Shown here in pieces: positions 1-8,837 of a DNA stretch of 64,000 nt. Within the stretch, counting starts at the first letter, position 1. The number at the start of each line of letters is the position of its first letter. The notes beneath the pieces are model-generated. The model saw only the letters and a list, made by a program, of their open reading frames with translations. It searched no databases and was not told where the DNA came from. The stretch is taken from contig NZ_WIXN01000014.1 in NCBI RefSeq assembly GCF_010994035.1, positions 1-64,000 on the forward strand, in the 5' to 3' direction. Made by a program: the position numbers and the translations under genes. Source of the stretch: Virgibacillus aidingensis (GTDB taxonomy: Bacteria; Bacillota; Bacilli; Bacillales; Amphibacillaceae).

Positions 1-161
1 ACATGTACTAAAAAGGTTTTTAAGGAATTTATAGGCTGAATGAAGAGCCTAAATATAATATACGAGGGGGGTATATAAAGAAAAAACCACTTGCCAACCT
101 CTCCAAATAACTTTAAACTCCTCGTTGGACCAACAACGTTCGACAGGAGGTTATTAAAGAG

Positions 162-1657
162 ATGTTAGCAGTGGCTGAAATTGATTATATCAGACATGAG
201 GTCAATCAAAAAGGAGAAACATATGCCAGTGTAGGCAGAAGGATGGGTGTAGATCCACGCACGGTTAATAAATATGCCAATCAAGAGGAAATCATGAAGA
301 GGGAAAGACAGAGACGAAAATCTCCCATTATGGATCCGGTTAAACCAATTTTAGATAAGTGGATTAAGGAAGATCTAAATAAGAAACGAAAGTATCATAG
401 AACAGCGAAGAGGATGTTTCAACAATTAGAGAAGTTTCATAGTTTCAAAGGATCTTACCGAACGGTTCGGGACTATGTATCACGCCGTAAGCGAGAGTTA
501 AAGGAAATCATGGAAGATGCAGCGTTACCGCTTGAATCTTTCCCGGTACAGCACAGGTTGACTTTGGAACAGCGCCATTTAAGTACCATTCTGAAGTTAT
601 TGATTTATCCTATTTAGTCATGTCGTTTCCTTACAGTAACAGCTTTTATTTTCAGGTATTTCCTTCGGAAAATACAGAATGTTTACTAGAGGGCTTGCAG
701 CGAATGTTTCGTCATATGGGAGGCGTACCTAGAACAATCCGTTTTGATAATTTATCACCAGCAGTATCGAAGATTCGTGCAAAGGGAGAACGCGAACTAA
801 CAGATATGTTTGACCGTTTCGTCTTACACTATGGTTTTTCATATGAATTTTGTAATCCTGGTAAAGGGAATGAAAAGGGCCATGTGGAGGCAATGGTTAA
901 ATATGTGAGGAATAATTTTCTATTACCAGAGAATACGATTTTAGATCTGGATCAATTTAATAAAACATTGTGGGAATCAGCTGAACGAGATCGAGAGCGA
1001 CGTCATTATGAGAAGGGAACCCTTCAAGCTGAATTGTTTAAAGAAGATCGGGAGAACTGGTTGGTATTACCTGAAAAGAGATTTGAATGTGCTCGTTATG
1101 AACAAGTGAAATCAGATAAGTACGGTTTCGTTTCAATCGACAAAAAGCAATATTCCACTTCTCCCAGATTTGCCAAGCACAACGTACGCGTCTGTATTAC
1201 GTATAACTATGTAATAATCCTGAGTGATAATCATGACGTCATTGCGACGCATTCAAGGTTATATGGCATTAAAAGAAAATCAATGATATGGCAGCCATAC
1301 CTGACTTTATTATCAAAACGACCACGGGCTATTAAATATTCAAGCTTGTATGATCAATTTCCAGCACTATGGACGGAGTACTTAAACAATTGTACAGAAG
1401 AAGAACAAAAAAGTGCATTGCGTCTTTTGGCAGACTTATTAAAGAACGATGATTTTTCATTATTAAACGAGGCCTTGAAATCAGCCTCTATCAACAATCA
1501 TCCAAGTGTCGACCAAATAAAACACTGTTTTTATACACTACTTAACGAGGATACTGCACATAAAGCTATAACGCCGTCTATGTCGGTACCTAAGGTACCT
1601 GAGGCAGCCAGGGGACTATCACATTATGATTCCTTCTTTGAAAGGAGGGATCAATAA
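162..1657 (+). pseudogene. istA: IS21 transposase IstA, frameshifted
   Basis: IS21 transposases are DDE recombinases that cut and join the element ends. The first reading frame (162 to about 545) holds the N-terminal helix-turn-helix (EIDYIRHEVNQKG, GRRMGVDPRTVNKY). The family reading then continues in another frame as GTAQVDFGTAPF, giving the first catalytic Asp, followed by IRFDNLSPAV (second Asp) and KGHVEAMVKYVR (Glu) from position 620 onward. A single-base indel near 541-547 therefore splits one gene of about 500 codons. An AGGAGG site at 145-150 precedes the ATG at 162. All three catalytic residues survive, so the break looks recent or could be a base-calling error. Confidence 0.88.
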
Positions 1658-1658
1658 G

Positions 1659-2378
1659 ATGGAAGAACAGATTGTAGCGTATGCCAAACGGCTAAAACTA
1701 AGTTGGATTAAAGAAAACTTTAACCAAGTGGAAGCAGACTCGCATCAAGAATATCTTCTTAAGTTATTTGAAGAAGAAGTTAAGAACCGTGAGGAGCGAA
1801 AGGTAAACTTATTACTCAAACAGGCACAGTTACCCAAAACAGGTCAGCAGCCCTTTCAATGGGAGCATATTCAAATTCCTCAGGGGATTGATCGAGCAAC
1901 AATACAAAACGGGGCTTTTATTCATGAGAAAGAGAATCTTATTTTATATGGAGGAGTTGGTACTGGTAAAACTTATTTGGCAACACTAATCAGCTTAAAT
2001 GCCATACATAGGTTTGGCAGTCGGGTTAAGTTTTACACCGTGGCATCTTTAGTTAACAAACTTATAGAAGCGAATCAGCAAGGAACGCTTCAGAAACTAA
2101 TAAAACAGATAGAGAAGCTCGATTTACTGGTGTTAGATGAGTTGGGTTATATTCCACTTCACAAAGAAGGCGCAGAGCTTTTATTTCAGGTTATATCAAT
2201 GTGCTACGAGAGCAAAAGTATAGTCATAACAACAAACTTACAGTTTGGCCAGTGGAATCATGTTTTTGGGGATCCCGTCTTAACAGAGGCAGTCATCGAT
2301 CGTTTAATTCATCATTCTCATTTACTGCTTTTCACAGGAGAAAGCTTCCGGTACAAAGAATCTTTATTACATGAATAA
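1659..2378 (+). CDS. istB: IS21 helper ATPase IstB
   Basis: IstB is the AAA+ ATPase that assists IstA in target selection and strand transfer. The protein of about 239 residues has a Walker A motif (GGVGTGKTY) and a Walker B motif (LLVLDELGYIPL), followed by the family C-terminus (VIDRLIHHSHLLLFTGESFR). I place the start at ATG 1659, preceded by AAAGGAGGG at a good distance. The open frame extends upstream to 1626, but those codons overlap the istA end and have no ribosome site. The gene follows istA directly and appears intact. Confidence 0.9.
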   Translation: MEEQIVAYAKRLKLSWIKENFNQVEADSHQEYLLKLFEEEVKNREERKVNLLLKQAQLPKTGQQPFQWEHIQIPQGIDRATIQNGAFIHEKENLILYGGVGTGKTYLATLISLNAIHRFGSRVKFYTVASLVNKLIEANQQGTLQKLIKQIEKLDLLVLDELGYIPLHKEGAELLFQVISMCYESKSIVITTNLQFGQWNHVFGDPVLTEAVIDRLIHHSHLLLFTGESFRYKESLLHE

Positions 2379-2512
2379 ATCAGAGGTGGCAAGTGGCATA
2401 CAATTTTAAATGCCATTTCATACATTTTTCACTTGCCAAATACAAATTCGGATAATCGTGTGGAACTCAATCAAATAAAAGTATGTATTGTAGCATAATC
2501 CTTACTAAAGAT

Positions 2513-2546
2513 AAGTAACCCCCTTAATAAATTAAGGGGGTTACTT
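2513..2546. terminator. Perfect 16-bp palindrome, probable bidirectional terminator
   Basis: Sixteen bases at 2513-2528 pair perfectly with 2531-2546 across a two-base loop. The arms contain a run of five C and five G. A short T-rich stretch follows on the + strand. It lies about 135 bases past istB and 210 bases before the next gene, so it could isolate the insertion sequence from the regulator gene. Confidence 0.55.
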
Positions 2547-2757
2547 TAACTGGGTAAATCTATATTTAAAAAAGTTCTATAAATATAGCTTGTACTGTAT
2601 ATAGGTAAACTATTTCTAAAATGTTACCCTTTAAGTTGGATTGCTAATAGCAAAAGAGTCTTCGCATCAATGTAAACAGATAGTTGACACATGTAAATCA
2701 AGGGTTTATCGATTTTTTATGATTGTTCCTATAAACTAAAATCAAAGGAGGATGACA

Positions 2758-3327
2758 ATGAAAATCGGTGAACAGATTCGAATGTTACGTAAAAATAAAA
2801 ACCTTTCTCAAGAGCAGTTAGGGAATAAACTTAACGTCTCCCGTCAAGCTGTTTATAAATGGGAAAGTGATAAAGGTTACCCTGAAATTCAAAATTTAAT
2901 TGCACTAAGTGAATTGTTTGATATCAGTTTAGACGAACTCATCAAAGGAGATAAAGTTTTTCAAAAGAGAATAATTGTAAAAGGCGGAATCATATCTAAT
3001 CGACGACTTTTATCATCGTTAAACTATTTCAGTATTTTTTTCGCTCCTTTCTTATTCCCATTTATTACGATTCTCGTTGGTGAAAAGGACATAAAAGGGC
3101 ATGGGAAAAGAGCTTTTTTATCCCACTCTATTCCTGTGATTTTATATTTCATAATGATGAGTGTATTTTCCCTATCTTCGTATTTAACAGGAGCAGATCA
3201 ACCAAATTCCATTTTAGTTATTTGGGGCGTAACTATCCTTGCTATTATTAGCGTAAGTGTTGTTATTTGGAATGTGATTCAAGGGGTAAAAGTGATTAAA
3301 ACCCCTCTAAAATATGAAATTAAATAA
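2758..3327 (+). CDS. HTH (Xre-type) regulator with membrane-spanning C-terminus
   Basis: Residues about 1-65 form a Cro/C1-type helix-turn-helix domain (GEQIRMLRKNKNLSQEQL, VSRQAVYKWESDKGYP). Residues about 80-180 hold roughly three hydrophobic segments, so the repressor may be membrane-tethered. ATG 2758 is chosen because AAAGGAGG at 2744-2751 gives normal spacing; ATG 2752 sits directly on the ribosome site. The stop is 15 bases before the ABC ATPase gene, suggesting one operon. By analogy with similar exporter operons it probably controls the downstream transporter; the signal is unknown. Confidence 0.8.
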   Translation: MKIGEQIRMLRKNKNLSQEQLGNKLNVSRQAVYKWESDKGYPEIQNLIALSELFDISLDELIKGDKVFQKRIIVKGGIISNRRLLSSLNYFSIFFAPFLFPFITILVGEKDIKGHGKRAFLSHSIPVILYFIMMSVFSLSSYLTGADQPNSILVIWGVTILAIISVSVVIWNVIQGVKVIKTPLKYEIK

Positions 3328-3342
3328 GGGAGATGAATATTC

Positions 3343-4269
3343 ATGGATAATAAACCAATTTTGCAATTAAAAAATGTTAGTAAGACACTTGGGAACAAAG
3401 TGGTTGTGAACGATATAAGTTTAGATATATATGCTGGTGAGATATTTGGGTTATTAGGTCCAAACGGGGCTGGAAAAACGACCACCATTCGCATGCTCGT
3501 TGGATTGCTATCAATAACAGAAGGAAAAATATTACTGAACGGTGTGAACATTAAAAAAGAGTTTGAACAAGCAATATCTCAAGTAGGGGCGATTGTTGAA
3601 AATCCTGAATTATATGATTATTTAACGGGCTATCAAAACTTGATCCATTTTTCTCGTATGTCTGGAAATGTTTCGAAAGAACGAATCAATGATATCATTC
3701 AAATCATTGGATTGGAAAATGCCATTCAAGCTAAAGTGAAAACATATTCGTTAGGTATGCGTCAACGATTAGGCTTGGGGCAAGCTCTTATGCACTCTCC
3801 GTCTATACTCATATTAGATGAACCAACAAACGGGTTAGATCCATCAGGTATTCGAGAGTTTCGTCAGCTTCTAATAAAGTTAGCAAAAAAAGAAAAAATG
3901 GCTGTTCTTGTGTCGAGTCATCTCCTCGCTGAAATGGAAATGATGTGTGATCGGATAGGTATTATTCAACACGGAAAATTAATTGATGTTCAATCGGTAC
4001 ACAACTTTGTTGAATCAGAAAAGAAATTGACCGTCACTTTTACTGTTGACCGAGTTGATTTAGCAGAACAAACTATACAACAGGATTTCGATAATAAGCC
4101 ATTTAATGTAAGTGACAAGACCTTCGAAGTACATCTGGAGTACAATCAGGTTCCGTATGTGACAAATTCCCTTGTGGGAAAAGGAATTAAAATATATGGC
4201 ATTACATCAACACAGAAAACGCTGGAAGATAAATTTATCGAAATAACGGGAGGTCAACCAATTGTCTAA
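3343..4269 (+). CDS. ABC transporter ATP-binding protein, bacitracin/lantibiotic type
   Basis: This is the nucleotide-binding subunit of a two-gene ABC exporter of the BcrA type, 308 residues long. It has Walker A (GPNGAGKTTT), the signature (YSLGMRQRLG), Walker B (ILILDEPTNGLDP) and the switch His (SSHLL), followed by the extra C-terminal domain of about 90 residues usual for this class. It overlaps the permease gene by eight bases, so the two are translationally coupled. Relatives give resistance to or immunity against peptide antibiotics, or export unknown substrates. The substrate cannot be read from the sequence. Confidence 0.9.
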   Translation: MDNKPILQLKNVSKTLGNKVVVNDISLDIYAGEIFGLLGPNGAGKTTTIRMLVGLLSITEGKILLNGVNIKKEFEQAISQVGAIVENPELYDYLTGYQNLIHFSRMSGNVSKERINDIIQIIGLENAIQAKVKTYSLGMRQRLGLGQALMHSPSILILDEPTNGLDPSGIREFRQLLIKLAKKEKMAVLVSSHLLAEMEMMCDRIGIIQHGKLIDVQSVHNFVESEKKLTVTFTVDRVDLAEQTIQQDFDNKPFNVSDKTFEVHLEYNQVPYVTNSLVGKGIKIYGITSTQKTLEDKFIEITGGQPIV

Positions 4270-5053
4270 ATTGATCGAATGTATTAAAAATGAAAACTTG
4301 AAAATCTACAGTCGTTTAGGAACCAAAATAATGGTTGGTACATTAATTCTAGCTGTGTTTGTTGCTGGTTTAATCCATAACTATTTGCCTGAATCCCCTG
4401 CGTCTATGTGGGAATTTTTATATGTTAATTTAGAAATTTATGTTTCCATTATCGTCTTGTACGCAGTCATTATAGCTGCAGGGAATATTCCGATGGAGTT
4501 TTCGAAAGGCACTATCAAGCTGTTACTCATACGTCCAATTAGCCGATCCAAAGTCCTGTTATCCAAATATATCGCTACTGTTTCTTTTTCACTTGGTATG
4601 CTCGTAACTACATTCGCTTTATCCCTTTTAGTAGGCGGTATATTTTTTGGATTTGATCCTCCATCTCAAGCAAACCTAATAACAATGAGCGGTAGTCCAG
4701 TGGAAAATGTTATTCCTCATCTTATCACTGTGACTGCATTTATTTTTATCGATATGCTGATGATGGTTACAATAGCATTTATGATTTCCACTATTTTTCA
4801 TAATAGTGCGATGGCCATTGGTCTAGTGGTTTTATTAAGATTTGCAGGTCCGAATATTGTGATCGTTCTTCACCAATACGATTGGGCAAAGTACATTTTG
4901 TTTGCTAATTTGAATTTAAGACAGCACATTGACGGGACTTCTATTACAGAGGGATTGACGTTGAGCTTTTCCGTCATTACGCTTGCTATTTATTTTCTTA
5001 TTTTTGTTATCCTAACTTGGTGGATATTCAATAAAAGAGATATAATTGCTTAG
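4262..5053 (+). CDS. ABC transporter permease, BcrB/ABC-2 type
   Basis: A 263-residue membrane protein with about six hydrophobic segments, typical of ABC-2 permeases. After the first pair of helices comes a conserved-looking cytoplasmic stretch, MEFSKGTIKLLLIRPISRSK, as in the coupling region of this family. The start is a TTG at 4262 preceded by GGGAGGT. It overlaps the ATPase gene and should form a dimeric exporter with it. The specificity is unknown. Confidence 0.85.
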   Translation: MSKLIECIKNENLKIYSRLGTKIMVGTLILAVFVAGLIHNYLPESPASMWEFLYVNLEIYVSIIVLYAVIIAAGNIPMEFSKGTIKLLLIRPISRSKVLLSKYIATVSFSLGMLVTTFALSLLVGGIFFGFDPPSQANLITMSGSPVENVIPHLITVTAFIFIDMLMMVTIAFMISTIFHNSAMAIGLVVLLRFAGPNIVIVLHQYDWAKYILFANLNLRQHIDGTSITEGLTLSFSVITLAIYFLIFVILTWWIFNKRDIIA

Positions 5054-5099
5054 AAATGTAGTGCTGAATTTTACTATACAATAGAATGGTGTGTTAACT

Positions 5100-5324
5100 A
5101 TGGAAACTAATACTTTAAATATAGTACTTGTCCTTGTATTAATTCTCATTGGGGCTATTATAAATATCATTACAAGCATATGGATTTACCGAGATGCTAT
5201 TAGAAGGGGCAATAGTAATGAATATGCGTTGATTGTGTTATTTGGAACTTTATTTCTTCCATTTATAGGAGGACTTGTTTACTTGATTATTAGAAAAAAC
5301 AAGAAGAGCGAAAGGAAAAAGTAA
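5100..5324 (+). CDS. Small membrane protein with phospholipase D-nuclease N-terminal-like domain
   Basis: About 74 residues with two hydrophobic helices. The second helix and tail (ALIVLFGTLFLPFIGGLVYLIIRKNKK) resemble the two-helix PLDc_N domain found alone in many small Firmicutes proteins. ATG 5100 has only a weak ribosome site; GTG 5091 is an alternative. It follows the permease by about 45 bases and may be an accessory membrane component of the exporter. The ISL3 transposase ATG begins at the base after its stop, so the insertion may have landed at or in its end. Confidence 0.6.
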   Translation: METNTLNIVLVLVLILIGAIINIITSIWIYRDAIRRGNSNEYALIVLFGTLFLPFIGGLVYLIIRKNKKSERKK

Positions 5325-6664
5325 ATGCTAATCAATATGCTCAACCTGCCAAATTTTAAAATCCTCGACATGAAGGAGAGTGAGTATGATTATAGATTTT
5401 TAGTGGAGTCTACTGCTCTGTCTCCTTCACATTGTCCAAAATGTGGTCCGTTGCAAACTTATATAAACATGGTAAGAAACAACAGCTATTTTTCGACCTG
5501 CCAATGCACGCAAAACGTGTCGGTATCTATGTCAATCGCCAACGATATAAATGTAGGGATTGTAATGAAACATTTTTTGAAAATCTAGCAGAAATGGATG
5601 TCAATCGTACTGTCACTAATAGGCTTATAGATTGGATTCAAGAAGAAAGTCTTGAAAAGCCATTCACCAGTGTTGCTGACGAAATAGGCGTTGATGAAAA
5701 AACTGTACGTAACATCTTTAATGACTATGTAGCTGAACTTGAAGCACAAACAGAGTTTAGAACTCCTAAATGGCTTGGTCTTGATGAAGTCCATTTGTTA
5801 AAAAACTATCGTTTTGTCGTTACAGATGTTGAAAACAAATCGGTAATTGACATTTTGCGAAAACGTAATAAAAATGTGATTATCAGTTATCTTTCAAAGC
5901 TCAAAGACATTGATAAAGTTGAACTTGTAGCAATGGATATGTGGAGACCTTACAAAGATGCGGTTAACATGGTAATTCCACACGCCAAAATAGTTATCGA
6001 CAAGTTTCACGTTGTTAAATTAGCAAATGAAGGCTTAGAGAAGATACGAAAGGCTAATCGTCAAAATGTATCAGCCAAAGAACGTAGGCAACTTATGAGA
6101 GATCGTTATGTGCTTCTGACAAGGCGTAAAGACCTCAACGACTTTGATGACCAAATAAAACTGCAAGTATGGACTGATATGTTCCCGTTGCTTGGTCAAG
6201 CCTATGAACTCAAAGAACAGTTCTTTGACATTTATGAAGCTAAAACAGTCGATGAAGCATATAAACTCTATCAAGAATGGATTTCAAATGTACCTAAAGG
6301 GTTAATGACCTACTTCGAGGATCTCATTAAGGCTATGACCAATTGGGAAGAAGAGATATTCAACTATTTCACTTCACCTATCACAAACGCCTATACAGAG
6401 TCCTTAAATCGCTTAATTAAGACGATAAATCATATTGGTCGTGGTTACTCTTTTGAAGCCCTCAGAGCCAAGATTTTGTTTACACAGGGCTATCGCAAAG
6501 TTAAAAGGAAAAAGAAATTCAAAGAAGTTGAAGTTACTTTCGGAAAAATGTTGCCTGATCAAATGCCAAATTGGTTAGAACCAGAATATGAATGGGTGTA
6601 CGAAGAAATCTATGGTGCTGACTTTTCCACACTGATCAAGGCTATGGATGAGGGTTCTTTTTAA
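5325..6664 (+). pseudogene. ISL3-family transposase, frameshifted
   Basis: The N-terminal part (5325 to about 5447) reads up to the zinc-finger half CPKCG. The remainder continues in another frame as SVANLYKHGKKQQLFFDL, with the second half of the finger (YKCRDC), a helix-turn-helix (SVADEIGVDEKTVRNIF) and the DDE domain (WLGLDEVH, MDMWRPYKDAV, FHVVKLANEGL, ITNAYTESLNRLIK). Losing one T near 5446-5447 accounts for the break. The ribosome site and the left inverted repeat expected upstream are not evident, so the left end may be truncated. GAGGGTT at 6650-6656 pairs with AACCCTC at 6663-6669 around the stop codon. Confidence 0.85.
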
Positions 6665-6669
6665 CCCTC

Positions 6670-6850
6670 TTTCCACACTATAATCCGAATACCCGATATT
6701 TTAAAGCTGCAGATATTTTTGTTCACCCGAAAGTCGATTTCGATCCTTCATGGGTAATGGTTTATAAATGTTTTGAATATAACAAAAAAGGCGGGATGCC
6801 TGTCCCCGTTCGGCAAAATTCAGGAAGTGTACTGTTTACGAACTTCCTGT
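6670..6850 (+). other. Unidentified open reading frame remnant
   Basis: One + strand frame is open from about 6665 to 6885 and reads like genuine protein in its middle (RYFKAADIFVHPKVDFDPSW, VMVYKCFEYNKKGG). It has no start codon or ribosome site and runs into the 3' end of pdaA. It may be the tail of a gene cut by the ISL3 element. I do not recognise the family. Confidence 0.3.
6821..6849 (-). terminator. Hairpin downstream of pdaA
   Basis: CAGGAAGT at 6821-6828 pairs perfectly with ACTTCCTG at 6842-6849, seven bases past the pdaA stop. No strong T run follows directly, though a run of six A on the + strand at 6784-6789 gives a T run further along the minus strand. Confidence 0.4.
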
Positions 6851-6855
6851 CCCAT

Positions 6856-7641
6856 TTAGTAAATTCCTTCCGGCAGCTGATCTTTTAACACAAGATCATC
6901 CAAACTCTTAAAAGCATATCCATCTTTTTTTAATTCGGCAATAAGATGCTCCAGCGCTTCCGCATTATCGGAGGATACTGTATGAAGCAGCACGATTGCC
7001 CCAGGATGGATTTGAGACATAATCTGGTCAAATGCGTATTCCCAGCCTTTTTGTTTGTTCGTTTCCCAATCAATAAATGCCAGCGACCAGAAAATATGCA
7101 TATAACCCAGCTCATTTGCCCATTGCAGAGTATCTTCATTAAACATTCCCCTTGGCGGTCTGAGATATTTCAAATCATCCTGATCCGACACTTCAGCCAC
7201 TGCTGCTTCCAGTGTTTCCAATTCCTCCTTCACTGCATTCTTAGTAATAACCGAAAAATCAGGGTGGTGGTATGAATGATTGCCAACGATGTGCCCCTCA
7301 TCCACCATTCTTTTCACAAGTTCCGGCTCACTTTCCACATAGTGGCCGGTTACAAAAAAAGTTGCAGGTACTGCTTCTTTTTTTAATACATCCAGTATGT
7401 CATCTGTATAGCCTTCCTCATAGCCATTATCAAAGGTCAGATAAATATTCTTTTCTCCTGATTCATCTGCATAATACGCGCCAAATTTGTCAAGAATTTC
7501 CTTGTATTTACCAATATCGGGGATTTCATGATTACTATTTTTTTTATAGCCCCACCCATAGCCGCCTGCAGCCTCAGTCTGGATAACATTAAAGGGAGCA
7601 ATGATGAATATAGTTAATAATACAGCTGAAAATATTCGCAT
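6856..7641 (-). CDS. pdaA: Polysaccharide deacetylase PdaA (muramic delta-lactam formation)
   Basis: PdaA removes the N-acetyl group from muramic acid during spore cortex synthesis, which allows muramic-delta-lactam to form. The 261-residue length matches B. subtilis PdaA. After a signal peptide (about 1-25) comes the NodB-type domain: YLTFDNGYEEGYT (catalytic Asp), GHIVGNHSYHHPDFS (metal-binding His residues), LRPPRGMFNEDT and IVLLHTVSSDNAEAL. The metal-site motif reads TFDNG rather than the usual TFDDG, as is normal in the PdaA group. It is a single gene on the minus strand, probably expressed in sporulation, and supports a spore-forming host. Confidence 0.9.
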   Translation of the reverse strand: MRIFSAVLLTIFIIAPFNVIQTEAAGGYGWGYKKNSNHEIPDIGKYKEILDKFGAYYADESGEKNIYLTFDNGYEEGYTDDILDVLKKEAVPATFFVTGHYVESEPELVKRMVDEGHIVGNHSYHHPDFSVITKNAVKEELETLEAAVAEVSDQDDLKYLRPPRGMFNEDTLQWANELGYMHIFWSLAFIDWETNKQKGWEYAFDQIMSQIHPGAIVLLHTVSSDNAEALEHLIAELKKDGYAFKSLDDLVLKDQLPEGIY

Positions 7642-7891
7642 AGCAACAACTCCAACTACTTTTCTTTTATCTTATCCCGTAAAAAGTTTATTATTCACCC
7701 TGTGCTGTGCCAGCCATCAGCCTGCAAAAATCAGTCAGATTTTAAATACAAATATTACAAAATACCCTTGTTTTTCATATGCGTCACTGTTACGCTAATA
7801 GTATAATGGGATACCTATGAGCAACTATTTGTACGTTATATTTTTTATGATTAGGATGTAACATATTTACTTGGAAAAATGAGGTGACTCC

Positions 7892-8185
7892 ATGATTCAA
7901 AGCAACCTGGGAAACGCTGAGCATATTGCAACACTGATGGGCCAGGCCTCCGACGCTATTGAACGCGCAACACAAAAATCTTTGAATACGGCTGATAAAA
8001 CAACACTTACCGTAAATGAAAGGGCACAAACTGCAAACCAGCAGGCTGTTGACTTATCACAGGCATTCAATCAGGCTTTTCAGCAAACAATCCAAAACAT
8101 TCAATCTGCAGCAGAAGAATTTGAACGGACAGATAGTCAACTTCAGCAAATGTTCAATTCGAGGCTTTTTTATAAGAACGTTTAG
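7892..8185 (+). CDS. Small type VII secretion-type protein (TIGR04197/SACOL2603-like)
   Basis: A 97-residue, helical, glutamine- and alanine-rich protein with no hydrophobic segment. Its start (MIQSNLGNAEHIATLMGQAS) and size resemble the SACOL2603/TIGR04197 family of WXG100-like type VII secretion substrates. GAGGTGAC precedes ATG 7892 at normal spacing. The next gene, 21 bases downstream, is DUF3958-like, the usual partner of this family in Firmicutes. No WXG motif is seen, and no secretion ATPase lies in this window. The family call is from memory of the pattern, not a search. Confidence 0.6.
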   Translation: MIQSNLGNAEHIATLMGQASDAIERATQKSLNTADKTTLTVNERAQTANQQAVDLSQAFNQAFQQTIQNIQSAAEEFERTDSQLQQMFNSRLFYKNV

Positions 8186-8206
8186 CATTTTTTGGGAGAG
8201 AAGAAA

Positions 8207-8566
8207 ATGGAAAAGAAAATAATTTCCGATGAAAGACTGCAGGAAATAAATAAAAGTTTATATGAGATATCTGAAAAGCAAGTCCAAAATCAGCGTGATC
8301 TTATGACAAACGAACAGTCGGAACAGCATTTTTCCGAAATCAGCAGAAAATGTGATCGGCTATTTGACCGATTATTTTGCTCCTGGAACAAAGACAAAGC
8401 TTTTGCCAATTGGCTGAATCAGGAAAATACGGAACTATTGCATAATAAACAACAGATTTCCTTTCACCTGGAAGATCAAAGAAAAGCACTGAATGACGAA
8501 AAAAGGCGATTAAATAACCTGGAAGATGAATTATACAGTCAGAGACGTGCACTCCTGAACGAGTGA
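8207..8566 (+). CDS. DUF3958-like coiled-coil protein
   Basis: About 119 residues, charged and helical throughout, with a C-terminal coiled coil (DQRKALNDEKRRLNNLEDEL). ATG 8207 is chosen because GGGAGAG at 8194-8200 lies six bases upstream; a TTG at 8192 would start before the ribosome site. Size, composition and position after the TIGR04197-like gene fit DUF3958 proteins, thought to be chaperone-like partners in type VII loci. The expected LXG toxin gene is absent. The next 230 bases contain only a short stop-interrupted frame (about 8574-8660). Confidence 0.55.
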   Translation: MEKKIISDERLQEINKSLYEISEKQVQNQRDLMTNEQSEQHFSEISRKCDRLFDRLFCSWNKDKAFANWLNQENTELLHNKQQISFHLEDQRKALNDEKRRLNNLEDELYSQRRALLNE

Positions 8567-8795
8567 AAATAGGCGTGAAGCCGAATATATACGCTGCAGC
8601 AACCTTAATCTCAAAGCATCATTATGAATTCCGTGTTGCATTGAAAGCTCTGCATGGATAGAACTGGAAATCAAGCGGGCAGCATGCAGAAATTTTAGAT
8701 AAGCATCGTGTTTATCGGAAATTGGGTTAATTTCCCTTACAAAGAGAATATGAATTTATCCGCTAACCCACAGCTCTTAAAATGATAGAGAACTA

Positions 8796-8835
8796 AAAAT
8801 CACTTTCTCCTAAACAGGGAGAAAGTGATTTTTTT
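8796..8835. terminator. Bidirectional terminator between convergent genes
   Basis: AAAATCACTTTCTCC at 8796-8810 pairs with the complementary arm at about 8817-8831 and is followed by a T run to 8835. The A-rich left flank supplies a T run on the minus strand. It separates the DUF3958-like gene from the convergent antiporter-family gene. Confidence 0.85.
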
Positions 8836-8837
8836 CA

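Larger units (their letters stand above)
87..2440 (+). mobile_element. IS21-family insertion sequence, inactivated
   Basis: An istA-like transposase is followed by an istB-like ATPase, the standard IS21 layout. The flanks carry matching inverted sequences: CACTTGCCAACCTCT at about 88-102 on the left and AGAGGTGGCAAGTG at 2382-2395 on the right. A further CACTTGCCA copy lies at 2430-2438, as expected for IS21 ends with several terminal repeats. The outermost ends and any target duplication could not be fixed. The transposase carries a frameshift, so the copy is probably immobile unless the shift is a sequencing error. Confidence 0.75.

Noticed and set aside
541-5450. Programmed frameshifting in the two transposase genes
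   Set aside because: IS21 istA and ISL3 transposases are not known to need it, and no slippery heptamer with a following structure was seen at either break.
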